DNA of 64,000 bases. Source: Carposina sasakii. Its lineage: Eukaryota; Arthropoda; Insecta; Lepidoptera; Carposinidae. The notes beneath the pieces are model-generated. The model saw only the letters and a list, made by a program, of their open reading frames with translations, had not been told where the DNA came from and ran no database searches. The stretch covers positions 7,626,001 to 7,690,000 of the forward strand of contig CP053170.1 in NCBI GenBank assembly GCA_014607495.2, given 5' to 3'. Positions 1-12,500 of the stretch are shown in pieces. A program made the translations under genes and the position numbers. Each line of letters begins with the position of its first letter. Position 1 is the stretch's first letter.

Positions 1-206
1 TGTTTGCCTAGAAAGTGCCTATTCACTCTAGCTTTGAAGAGACCAATGTTATAGTGCTCGGTAAATACATCGGCAGGAAGTGCATTCCACACCTTAGCCG
101 CTCGCATTACAAACGAGTTAGCATAACGTTTGGTGCGGATGTGTGGGATATCAACAACATAAGGGTGATACGCTAGTCTGCGTCTAGTATCCCGATGGTG
201 AAATGG
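1..206 (-). mobile_element. Non-LTR retrotransposon remnant (C-terminal end of a reverse transcriptase protein)
   Basis: The minus strand stays open to the edge and reads IRTKRYANSFVMRAAKVWNA followed by LPADVF and FKARVNRHFLGK. The S-F-x-x-R-x-x-x-x-W-N-x-L-P block is typical of the C-terminal end of insect LINE ORF2 proteins. Only the tail is present in the window. Confidence 0.7.
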
Positions 207-337
207 GGCTGGTGGAACTGTATTGTGAAGTTCCCACCACCATATTAGATATCTCCTATTTGGAAGTCGGTAAATAAATACAAGTTGAATTAAGTAACAG
301 CAAACAAAGTGCAATAGATAAAGTAAGAGCTACGTAC

Positions 338-504
338 TTAGACAGCAGTTCATGCCACCTATCCTGAATGTCCTTGAGGCGTTGCTTCAGTTTGTTGGCG
401 TCAGGCGAGCGGGCGTCAAGCCGGGCTAGCACCGCCGCGGCTACCTCTTCTAGATGACTGAGTTGAGGTTGTTGTGTACGGAACTCTTCACGAAGGACTT
501 GCAC
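338..504 (-). CDS. shot: shot exon e40: spectrin repeat, last exon in the window
   Basis: 55 codons plus 2 nt: VQVLREEFRTQQPQLSHLEE, then KLKQRLKDIQDRWHELLS (helix C, D-R-W). Donor gtacgt in phase 2, so the gene continues beyond position 1. The 771-bp intron towards e39 holds family-A and family-B repeats. Confidence 0.92.
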
Positions 505-3500
505 CTGTAGCATTTATTATTTTGGTATGGCTGTATGTATTTATATTTATCTTTAATCATGTAGAACAATACTCTTCTCGGGCATACTGTACAAGTCAGT
601 AGAGGGACAAGAGGGTCTTGGTGTTTTGTAGGCGAACTTGTACATCTCAACTATACCCTCAAAATTGGTCAGAAGTGGCACCATGTGGTTCTATCGGCCC
701 TTGGTGCTCTGCCTACTCCGTAAGGGATAAAGGCGTGATTATATTATATGTATGAACAATATTATATGTATGTATGTATTTTATATAAGTCGAAAATAAG
801 TAGTAATAGCTTCACTAGAATACAGCAGCTGCTGCATAAACTTCTTCTGTGATGTGTATTTTTTATTTGTTTTGGTTAGCTGTAAGAGATCTCTTATTGA
901 CTCTCTTTTAAGCTCGCTTTTATACAATATTTTTTAAATTGTGTTTATTTATCTTAACCTGTGTGTACAATAAAGCATATATGAAAGAATCCTTTTGAAT
1001 GAATTAAAGTTTGTGAGGATGTATGAATATAAAGATGTTTGTTGCTATTTCACGTAAAAACTACTGAAAGGATTTTAATGAAACTTCACAATAATATAGC
1101 TTACATATCAGAATAACACACAAGCTACAATTTATCCCGGGAAAATATTTTCATCCCGGATAATTTCGACATTTTGTTTTTTCTGCAGTCCACGCGGACG
1201 GAGTCACGGGGCGTCCACTAGTATATAAATAAATTTGGAGCGAAATTTATCTCTACAGCAATATCGTAAGCTTACCTGTTGAACTTGAGTCTGCACCATC
1301 CTAGAGTCAGATGAGATGGGACCCAGCGCGGTCATCATACGATCCTTAGCGTTAAGCCACGCGCTTAGGTTGCTGTGGGTATCGTTAAAGTCCTTCATCT
1401 CTTCCATTAGACGGATCCTGGAATATTGGGGTGTGTTAGAATTGGATCTCTTGGAATTGGATACATTAGCTGCATATCTTTCTGTGCATGTCGTAGGAGT
1501 CGGCTAAGGAACTCGGGCATTTTATCTCCATCATCATTATGTAAAACTTGTTGACTCAAATCATTGCCACTTCCACAAAAAACGTGACCATCGTGACAGG
1601 TCACAGGGATAGTGTTATACTCTTGACATTACATAGAAGTCAATCGCCTTCAGAACAATATGACATTTAATAAAAAAAAAATTTTTTTTTCTAAAACATT
1701 TGTGTTTTTATTGGTAAGAGACTTTGCTGCGTGTATGTGCTAAAATTTATTTTTGTTACCGTTTGTGTCTCTTGAAAATAATAAAACAAATAAATACTGA
1801 CTTGTCTTTGAAGGCGTCATGCAGAGCCTTCCACCTGGAGGCCAGATGCTCCATATCCTCGTTGAGCTGATCAGATCCTTGGACACCTTGCTTACGTTTC
1901 AGTAGCTCACGGACCTTTGGAAATAAAGTTAGGTTACAAAAACTGTGTTTACGACTTCTAAGTCCTGTATTCATGCGGTGCTCTAGAACAGCGGTTCCCG
2001 AAAGGTGGTCCGCGGAACCCTGGGGTTCCGTGAAAGGGCCGCAAGGTTTCCGTAATAAATATTATCACACGTTCCGTGACCAACGTTGTTCGCGCGCACC
2101 GAAGTAGTTATCAAAGTAGGGTTCCGTTAGGAAAAGTATAACCAATTAGGGTTCCTTGCCAAATAAAAAATTGGGAACCCCTGCTCTAGAATACATCAGC
2201 TGCATATCCTTCAGTAAAGTTATAAATGTCGGTTTAGGATCACGGGCATTTTTTCAGGCGATGAGCCAGGAATCTGTCCCCCCTATGATTATGGTGGCTT
2301 TATGATCCTGCAGTTCTGTCTACCCCTTTTCCAGAGCGCAGTTGTGTGTATACAGGATGTAACAGAAAGGGTATGTTAAGCGAAAAGCTATGTAAATAGC
2401 CCACTATACAGGACCTATTTCCAAAATTTCAGACTCAAATTCACATTTTTATTTTTCCGAATAGTATGAAGAATTCCGAAACAACTCAGGAATGTTAATA
2501 CAATCTTGAAAAATAAAAATGTGATTTCGAGTCTCAAATTTTGGAAATAGGATCTCTATAGTGGGCTATTTACATATCTCTTCGCGTAACATACCCTTTC
2601 TGTTACACCCTGTATAAACTTCTAAGTTGCGATAATATTTGCGCTCGTAGCATACCTCTGCCAGCGGCACCGTCATTTCACCGCAGTATTACGACCGCTA
2701 TGTACGTGTGCTTCGTCGCTACTCTCGGAAATCATAGCTCAAGGAAAATGTAAGTGAGTCCTATAAGGAATAAATAAACTGAATGTACCTGAGTTTTTGT
2801 AGAGTCGAGTATGCTCTGCTTCTCATACATTTCCTCTAGCACGCCGCGAGCTTGCTTGATCGTCTTATCGGCCTCTTCCTTGGTGTTGGGAACACCATCT
2901 TTGGGCAGTTGGCGTTGCACCTAGAAATATTGTTATTTTTATGTATTTCATGTAAAAAATATTAACTTATCTTGAGGAGGGCACTACCTTTGTTTCATTG
3001 GTAAGGTATTAATAATAGCTTATAGGCAATACCAGCTTAGACGTAAAAAATATTTAGCTTAAATTCAAAATACGTTGGGGCGGGAACTTTGAATTATAAA
3101 ATCTTGTCTATACTGGATGCTATAGTGTAAAACAAACACCAATGAAGTGCCATGATCTCGAATTAGATGGCAACAGTAAAACTTTGCATTTTTTACTTGA
3201 TAATCCCGCAATGTATACTTATTTTGCACTGCTAATTGTTATATTACATTGCTGTTTTTTGAACCATATCAACAAACTTGACATACGGTTAAACTAGTCA
3301 TTGCGATACATAGCTGGTCAAAAACATTTTACCACTAAACTCGTCATATCATCGGATCAGTCATTTCACCCTACACTGATGTTTTTTAACTATACCTATA
3401 GCTTACCTTATCTAAGAAAGCATGTAGACCCCTTTGAGCGTCAGACAACGCCCGCAGTTCCTCCCTCAAAGCATCCAATTCCGCCGCACGGTCGGACAAG

Positions 3501-6500
3501 CGTGTACCCAGTAGGGAGTAACGGTTGTTGATTTCTGATAGTTGTTGTGATACTGCCGATTGTTCTGGAAACGATGCATGCGATATAGATTTATGTTCAG
3601 CTTAATATTATTCTTTCTCTATTAGCCAACGGTTGATAATATGGTCGTTTCCGACCGTCACACATGAACGTAAATTTAAAATTAGTCAGGTCTGTCCCTT
3701 TATAGTCTTGGCATAAATGGCCGAGACAGAACGGGATAGTTGGGACTTGTTTAGGTGTGACGGTCAGAATGGACCATAATTATTAATCGTTCTCAACCAT
3801 TAAAATAAACCGGTCATCGACGCCTTAGAGTGAAAACCTCGAAAAAAAAAAACATCAAATACACTGTACAAAATACAGCACTCAGTTTTTTCTTCCTCCT
3901 GGCCTTTACCCAGTCTTGATGTGATGAGTCTGTGTGACATATAACTTTTAAAAAGTTATTTTATAAAAAGAGTTTCTCATTCAAATTTTCTTTCAACACA
4001 ATATAAACACCTACCTTCAAGATGGAAGCCATCCTGGCTAGAGCGTCGTGAAGAGAATCCGCTTGACGTAGAATGTGCGGAACCTGGACTGGCCAAACCT
4101 AGGCCTTTGCCGGGCGATGGAGAGCGACCGTCCAGTCGACCTAGTAAAGTGTCAGTAGTTACGAAACTGTTTCTTGAAACTTGCTACTAGATGGCGCTGA
4201 TGTTATGTTCATGGTGAATTGTATATATGTTATAATATTTGATTTTGAGTCAAAAGCATTTGGCTAACACGCAGCTTTTGTCCACGGCCATAGGTTTTTC
4301 TCTAGTAACCACGCTGGGCAGGTGAATACGTCATATGTTTTATATAAATATGAATATCTACAGCACTTAAGCACAGCAGATTTATTCCACGATTTCGGAG
4401 TTTCTCCCATTGTAAAATTTGTCTCATGTCATAAGTTACTTAATACGAAAACACAATCTTACAACTAGGTTACTCATAAGTTCCTAATCACTAATTACTC
4501 ACTAGGCGTCTGTCTCTTGGTGGGGCTGTAAAGTTGTCTCTTCCTATGAGGACTATCGGCTCGGTCTCCACGTGTTAGGGCTTCATATATCGCTCCCGCT
4601 TCGTTCACCTATAGATTAAGTAACTTAGTAAGGTACACTAACATTATAGTCTATAGCTCACAAAAATATCATCATCGTCATCGTCAGCCTATTTCAGTCC
4701 ACTGCAGGACGTAGGCCTCCCCCAATGTACGCCGCATCGCTCGATCACAAAAATATAGAGGGTGTTACTACAAACTCAGAGATTGGTTATGTTAAACATA
4801 GTTTAATTTTGACAGATATTTCATAAATTTTGGTGTCAAATATCATTTTAAGGTACACAATACGAAAAAAAGTACAATTCGGCATTTTTGCTAAGTTGGT
4901 CTTACAATGCATGTTAAATTGTTTTTGGCTTGAAATCACACATATTCACACATGAACTGAAGAAACAGTAAACAAATATAACAGCGTTAAAACTAATTTT
5001 AATAAAGTTATAATAAGATGAGGATAGAATGTCATAAGCTCACCTTTTCAATAGTAGCAGCATAGTCCTTATGCTCCTTGACTAAAGGTCTAACTTCGTC
5101 TGTCTGCACTTTCACAACTTCTAGGTCAAGCGCGGCCGGGGCGAGACGAGAAACTCGGTTCTCCATTGATGACAACCATTCTACCACCTGAGGAAAATAT
5201 TAAATTAAAATACAATACATACATACAAAAATTATTTATTTACTAAAATAACACACATCAGATAACAAAGTAGCATGTGGTGTGTGATGTGCCAGCAAAA
5301 TGGTCCCAGCTCAGCGTAGTATTGCAGTGTTATCTGCAACGCTGATGTTACGCTAGAACCACGTATCATAACATAACACAGTATAAAATAAAGTTGCTTT
5401 CCTCTGTCTGTGCCTATGTACGCTTAGATCTTTTAAAATACGCAACGGATTTTGATGCGTTTTTAAAAATTAGATAGAGTGATTCAAGAGGAAGGTTTAT
5501 AACGCGACTATTGTACGTAAATACTAATGAAAATAGTCAGGAGAGACCAAATAAGTACATAAGTAAAAATAACTAATGAATAAAGGACTTATCTATTACC
5601 GAAATAGTCAGGATTGTACAAGTGTATATGGAAAAAGAACGAAATAGAATTGTACAACTGTATATAGAAAAGACTGAACAAACAAACCTGTTTCCTCAGC
5701 ACTTCATACAAGTTCCTCTGATCGGCTCTCTGCCGTGCCAAAGTCTGTTTCTCCTGTAAGCCAGCATCGAAGTCTCTCCACATATTCTCGATAGCTTTCA
5801 TCCTGTCTCGGACCACGTGGGTGTCGGTTACGTCCTTCTTCGATAGCAGCTGTTTGCCGAGGCGGAGGCATTCGTCTACGTATGGCAGGTTTTTGTCCCT
5901 GGTTACGAATTAGTTTATGTTTCAAATGTTACTTTGTTTATTTTAATAATAATGGTTAAATCGAAAATTGTTAAAATTCCATCTGCGTGGACTGCAGAAA
6001 AAACAAAATGTCGAAATTATCCGAAATAAAAACATTTTCCCGGGATAAAAGTCACAATATATTCCTGAAAACTACATCGAAATCGGTCAAGCCGTTTCTA
6101 AGATTAACGTGCACAAACATCGATCCGTTACAATTTTATTAGATTGCAGAGACGCTGAAAATATATGAGTGGAGGGGAGGTTCTCATTTGTTTTTTTTTT
6201 TGCGATTTCTTCTAGTTTAATACGTCACTATTATAAATATTTAACAATCTCATGTTTTGACACAGATAATAGTATATTACCCATATACAAGTTAGGTACA
6301 TATAGGTACTCATTTGCAAATCGACATTTAGAATGAGACTATTGATTTGATATTATATTGATTCTATCACACAATGCACAAATTGTTCTACATGTAACAT
6401 CAAGTACTATAATTATGATAAGTTACCTAAGGCGAGCCAGGTCATCCAACCTAGCTTTCAATTCCTCCGAAGATAGTCTGGCCAACTCCTTGCCGTCAGC

Positions 6501-9500
6501 CTGTTCGGAAAGTTGGCCATGCACTTGGTCCAACTGGTTGGCCAGCTTGGTGAACTCGGCCAACTCGCTGGACACTTGTTCCAAATGTTCGCCACGCCTG
6601 ATCGAACGCTCGAGAAGTTTTTCGTATCTATGAAATAAGAGCAATTATAATATTTATTACAGTTACGAGTATATGGAAAATGTGGTGTTTAAAAGCCAAT
6701 CAATTTTAAAAGGACACGTGTGTCTGCTAATAGAACTTAAGCATTACTCATTTTATAAAAATTATAATAAAGAAATGAATTTTATGATTTGAACTCACGA
6801 CCTCTCGCAAACCGTGCTTTCGCTCTAACCAACTGAGCTATCGGGTCATTACTCATTTCAGTTAAACAAGAATAATAAATAACGCAGAAATTTTGCATTT
6901 AATAAATGCCTTGTTCGTGAAAGTTAGTTCGTAAATGCCCTCGACAAATATTTTCTTTGCACCTTTATACAACAGAATAAAAATCGACTTACAAATAAAT
7001 AAAATAGACATGCACGTACAGTAAACTATATAGGTACTCCGTATTACATGGCAATACTTACCTAGCATAAATGTCCTCAGCCCGTTGCTCCAGCTTCTTA
7101 GCAATCCTAGCATTAGACGGCGCTCTAGCAGCGTCCCTAGCACCCGCTAGCAGTTTGTCTAGCGTCTGTCGCCTCGCCTCAGTATCGGCGTGTGAGATGC
7201 GATGTTCCCGGATTTGAGCGTCCAGGCGTTCCCGGATTAGGGAGGCGGGCTTAGCTTGGTTTCTGTGAGAAAAAGGTTATATTAAATTAAATGTCGGTTC
7301 CTGACACATTCAGTGACGGAAACTCGTAATTGCGTCATTTAGGCTTTCTAGAGGTGACGGCGACGCTTATTTGCGTCCTCGCACTATGCGTTGACCTAAT
7401 GTCGGCACCCTTGAATATCTGCCGGCAGCGAATGTGTATGGTAGTGACAATGATGTTTTCTTGTATTCTTTATCGTACACACAAACATTTGACAATGTGG
7501 TCGATTTCCTGTCACACTTATACCTAAATGTAAAATTAGTCCTACCTGTCCTTTTCTCTCTCAGCCATTTATGTTAAGAACGGAGAGAGATAGACCTGAC
7601 TAAGATTACATTTAGGTTTAAGTGTGACTGCCGGAATCGACCCTAATATAGTGACTAAACATAGTTACACAGATAGTTATGTTTTTGTCTCTCTTTCCCA
7701 CTCAAGGAAATATAGATGCTTTTTGCGATAAAAAACTTTGCTTCGCCGTCGATTGACTTTCGATCATACATGACATTCTTATTGGTGTCAGTCGTGATGT
7801 TAATTTAGGTTTGCAGATGTTATAGGATTTTCTTGTAAAATAGATGCATCCAATCGTACTATTTGCTATTGCGAGGAAAAAATCTACTTTTTAAAATTTT
7901 AAAATTTGTACTTTAATATTTATGTTTATGTACTTACCTATCCATAATTTTTATTTTTATTTTCAATTTGTTTTTGCTCCATTGCACTACCTACACATTC
8001 TCGCCAGAAATAGTGGTTAACTGATAGAGAATGCTACATAGCATTAAGTTCGCCCATGTACACTGTTTAAATGTGCAATAAAGAATTTTATTATTATTAT
8101 CACTTACTTGAAAACATTTTCGGCCTGTCCTAGCCAGTTAGCCTGAGTTTCAGCAGCATCCTGCAACCCTTGACACTGAAGTAACGCCGCCTCCAAATCG
8201 GTACACCTCGCGCCGACCGTGTCGTTAATGTTCTTGTATCTCTCTGTTAGGTCTATTACGGGCACTTCCAGTTGACGTATCTCTGATGGTGATAGGTGAC
8301 CTTCGAGGGATTTTACTAGCTGGTCGCAGGCCTGTTGAAAAAAATTTAAATGATTAATGAACCTCCTTAGTTGCGGCAAAAAGAAAAGCGGGTAGCGTGG
8401 CCAAAAATCACTGCCGCACGTAAAACCATAAACAAATTGTTATTGCTTGCTTACGCCTAGAAAAGAGTTCAATTCATAGAAACTACATAACTATATGACA
8501 CATATATACATGTAACGGCGGTTAAAAATATATAACAGGTTACATTACGTAATGTAACATTATTTAAAAAGTTGCAACTTACATCTCTAGCATCATCAAT
8601 GAGCCGTCCTTGCGACAGGATCTCGTTGTGAAGGGTCTTGGCCTTCGACAGCTGACCCTCCACCGCCTTGGGCTCTCCGCCGACCGGCTCTGAGAGTAAC
8701 GAGCGGACTTGCGGCTCCACCTGGTGACAGAAAAGGGAATGATTATTTATTTGCTTAAAACATGGTACAATTGAGAGAATATTAACTTTAAATAGATACA
8801 TACACATACACATGGTTGTGTTCCCGAAATGGGGTAGCCAGAACTGTAGGATCATAAAAAAGATCTCAGACCCACGTTTAGCACAGCGGGGACAGTCGTC
8901 AATGGTCAGTGACAAGTTGCTAGCTTAGAGAGGAGGCCCGATTTCCTTAGTCGACTCTTACGACATGCACGGAAACATATGCATTTAAATTCTACATAAA
9001 AAAAACACTTAAAATACACGAACCTCCTTCAACCAACGCCCAGCGCGATCTACAGCGTTCCTCCAATGTGCTTCAACATCTCTCGCTCCACGCAACCTGT
9101 CTTGCAATCTGCAATTAAAATAAGCTATTAATATCATCGTTATACTGAATGACTGACTATTCGGCGGTTTACGAGGGTACTCCATACACCAAATAAATTA
9201 AATAAAATTATTAATAAAGAAATTATTATTAAATAAGTATAATACGCCAAAAATAGCACGGAAAGCATTTTGATTTTTTTGGCATTTTTTTTATTCACTT
9301 GGTCGCGCGCAATTATGGTCTCTAGTGAATGCTTTGGTTTTTTGATACGAGTAGGAAAAGTTTAGATTTTTTCTCGTGAAAAATGTTTGTCACACGCGTC
9401 TACGTGCATTTTCTGTAATAAACTGCAATCTGATAACTGAACTTTGGTCCTAAATATCTTGGAAACCAGACACTTCCCAAACATGCATCCACGATGAAAA

Positions 9501-12500
9501 ATGTTTGGGTAGTATTCGGAAACATTGGCGACGAAAAGACACCCTGCAGTTATAATTAACTAGCATGGCCTCTATTTTACTGTGTCTGTAATTTGGTATC
9601 AATAAAACATTTATTTAAATGTATATTATAATTTATTTATAAAAAAATAGATTACCTCTGAGCTCTACCAAGCAGGTCCGAATGTCTTCGCCTAGCGAGC
9701 GCCGCGGCGGCGATAACTGTCGAGTCTCCGCGCTGAGTGATGTGCGACAGACGGGATGGTAGTGAGGTGCGGTAGTCGTTAAGGATGTTCAGGAACTCCT
9801 AGAAAGGAAAACGCGTTGGGTATTCTTATAATGTGTTGTATTTGTATACAGGATGTTTTTTTGTTGCCACCCTTAACGAAGGGTACGTACTCTATACATT
9901 AAATAAAGTAAGTTTATGCCAAATACAATGCTGGGAAACGAGGTAAATAAAAAAAAATCTTGATCGGGCGAAATTTATAGTGTCCAGGGTCTATGCTAGT
10001 ATTTTCACAGACAGATTTTAATTATTTCTCGTAAAAAAATGTTGTTACGCGCGTCTTTGTGTATTTATGCAGAAAAATGCAGTCTATTTACTAATAGATG
10101 CCCTAATATCTCCCAGGTATGCTTCCATGGAGAAAAATGATCAGTGATGATGAGAAGATTTCGTAGTTTTCAGGAACGTTGACGACGAAAAATCGCCCTG
10201 TATAACCATCAATAATGATAGCGACAATTGTTAAAAATATGCATTTGTTAAGCATAAAGTGGTAAAACATTAATGCGAACTTAAATTTAACAAATCTATT
10301 GTTAACGTTACAAAAAGAGAAGAATATATCTTGTAAGGGCAGATTTTCCAAACGTCAGATAGCCCAACTGAAGAACAAAGTTGATGCTGTCTTTATCATG
10401 ATTGTTGAGAACGACGGCATAAGCTAATAATAATTGCCGCTTAAGATGAATATTATGGCGAAAAAGTTATAGGTTCACTTAGGAATGAAAGTTTACAATG
10501 ACGTTATTTTTTTTGCGTAATTTGTGTATTCTAAAAAGGCAAGACAGCCTTTTTAAAATACAAGACAGCCAAAAAATATAGCTTTTAACTTATTCAGGAA
10601 TGGATAAATTTGGGTTATTCAAACATGAATGAACGAATTGAATGAATGAACGAACCTTGCTTTCATCAACAAACTTCTGCGCGGCCATCGTAATGAACCG
10701 CAAGTCTGCCTGATGAGCGATGACGTCAGACACGAAGTCTCTGATCTCATCATTTTGTCCGGGCAAGTTGGTCAACTTGGATAGAGCTGCTTCCTTGTCT
10801 TCGAGTGTTCTGTAGGCACCTTCCATCCAGGAGTTGAAGGAATTGAGTTCGTTGCTGTAAGGGAATTAAATATGTAAGAAATGTGGAATTAAATATTATT
10901 ATTAAACTAGCTGTTGCCCGTGAAAGGGGTAAAAAATAGTTAACGACCTATTCATAGATCTACCGAATATACAATTCATTTCAGCCCTGGGAAGTCCACT
11001 GCTGGACATAGGCTTCCCCCAACAACCTCCATACCGACCGGTCGGAAGCAGCCTGCATCCAACCGACACCCGCGACCTTGGCCAGGTGGCCGTCATCTCG
11101 CGGGTGGCCTTCCCACGCTGCGTTTGCCGATACGTGGTATCCACTCTAGAACTTTCCGACTCCATCGGCAAGCAGTTTCGGAAGAGTTTGGTAACACACA
11201 CTACCATGACTAATATTTTATATATTAGATATACCCTATAACTAAAGATTGTCACTATCCCGACTGGTTTGTGGATAAGTACCTATGCCCATTGTCGATG
11301 TTAATAAATGAAATAAGAACTGTTTTGGTTTTTTTTCACAACAAAGAATTTAAGGTAGATAATGGTTTAATCTTAATAGCACTAGTATTTAGCATTACCT
11401 ACTTAGATAAATGTTTAAAAAGATGTTTAAAAAGGTAGGAACCTTGATAAAAATACAATTTGCCTTCATTGAATTATTGTTTATGTATGACATAACAATA
11501 ATTCTACAACATATAATTATAGAATACTCGTACTAACTTGAACTTTCCAAGCTCGTCCCTTGCCGCGGCGAGTCTACGTAACATCTTGTCACACTTCTCG
11601 GTGCACTTGTCGCATCGTTGCTTCAGTTGACGCACGCCGCGCTCCAGTGCTGCGACCTGGGTAAACAGAGCGGTTATTTTTTGTCCTAATGGAGGTATAA
11701 TTATTGAGGGTACTTTGGGATAGCATTCATTCGGTTGTAAATAAAATCACCTATGATTATTTAAAGAAAAACACTGCATAAAATGTTTGACCTTAATCAT
11801 ATTTTGAATCTAATGACACCCCTCAAGCTCAAATGCGGCAACCCTATTAGGTGTTTGTAAGCTATTAATTAGAGAAATATGAAACATAATATTTCAACGG
11901 ATATTTTCAAATGTATACCCAGTATTTTATAACACAGAACAAGATTATTTTTCTGGTCGCCGTTTCAAGAAAGACCATCACTTTCTGGTAGATTAATAAA
12001 TATTCTTACCTCATGAGGAGCCAGCACATCACCGCCAGAGACCAGCAGTTGCTTGGCCTGGTCGGAGCACGCGGAGACCTGACGCTGGTGACTCTCCAGG
12101 TCGTCTTTGATAAGCTGCAGGTAGGTAGAACAGTGATTACAAAGTCCACAAAATGGCTGGCTAAATAACATGGTTCTTTCTATGATATCATATATCTCGT
12201 TAAATGGTCCTTTACTCCTAAAAATTACCAACTTTCACATCAGCCTTTTGCAGTCACAAGCCTACTGCCATAGGGAGAGTTTTTGCCTATAGCAACTTAT
12301 ACTTGTGTAATTTTTCCCCATCTCTGACGTAAATAGTAGGTAGATGTTAACCAGATAATAGCTTAACTTACACGCTTCACTCATCCTTTCACAGATAAAT
12401 GTGGCATGGTGAAGAGAACTTATTTGAGAAACCCCATTTACATGTGTCAAAAATGGCAGTTTAGACCATGCAAGTCATTTGTTGTTACAATAAAAGTGTA

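Noticed and set aside
4470..5187. Treating e33-e35 as a separate small gene because of their non-spectrin content
   Set aside because: Phases and peptide continuity (AATIEK to VNEAGAIYEAL to SRLDGRSP to EQSAVSQQ) tie them firmly into the rod.
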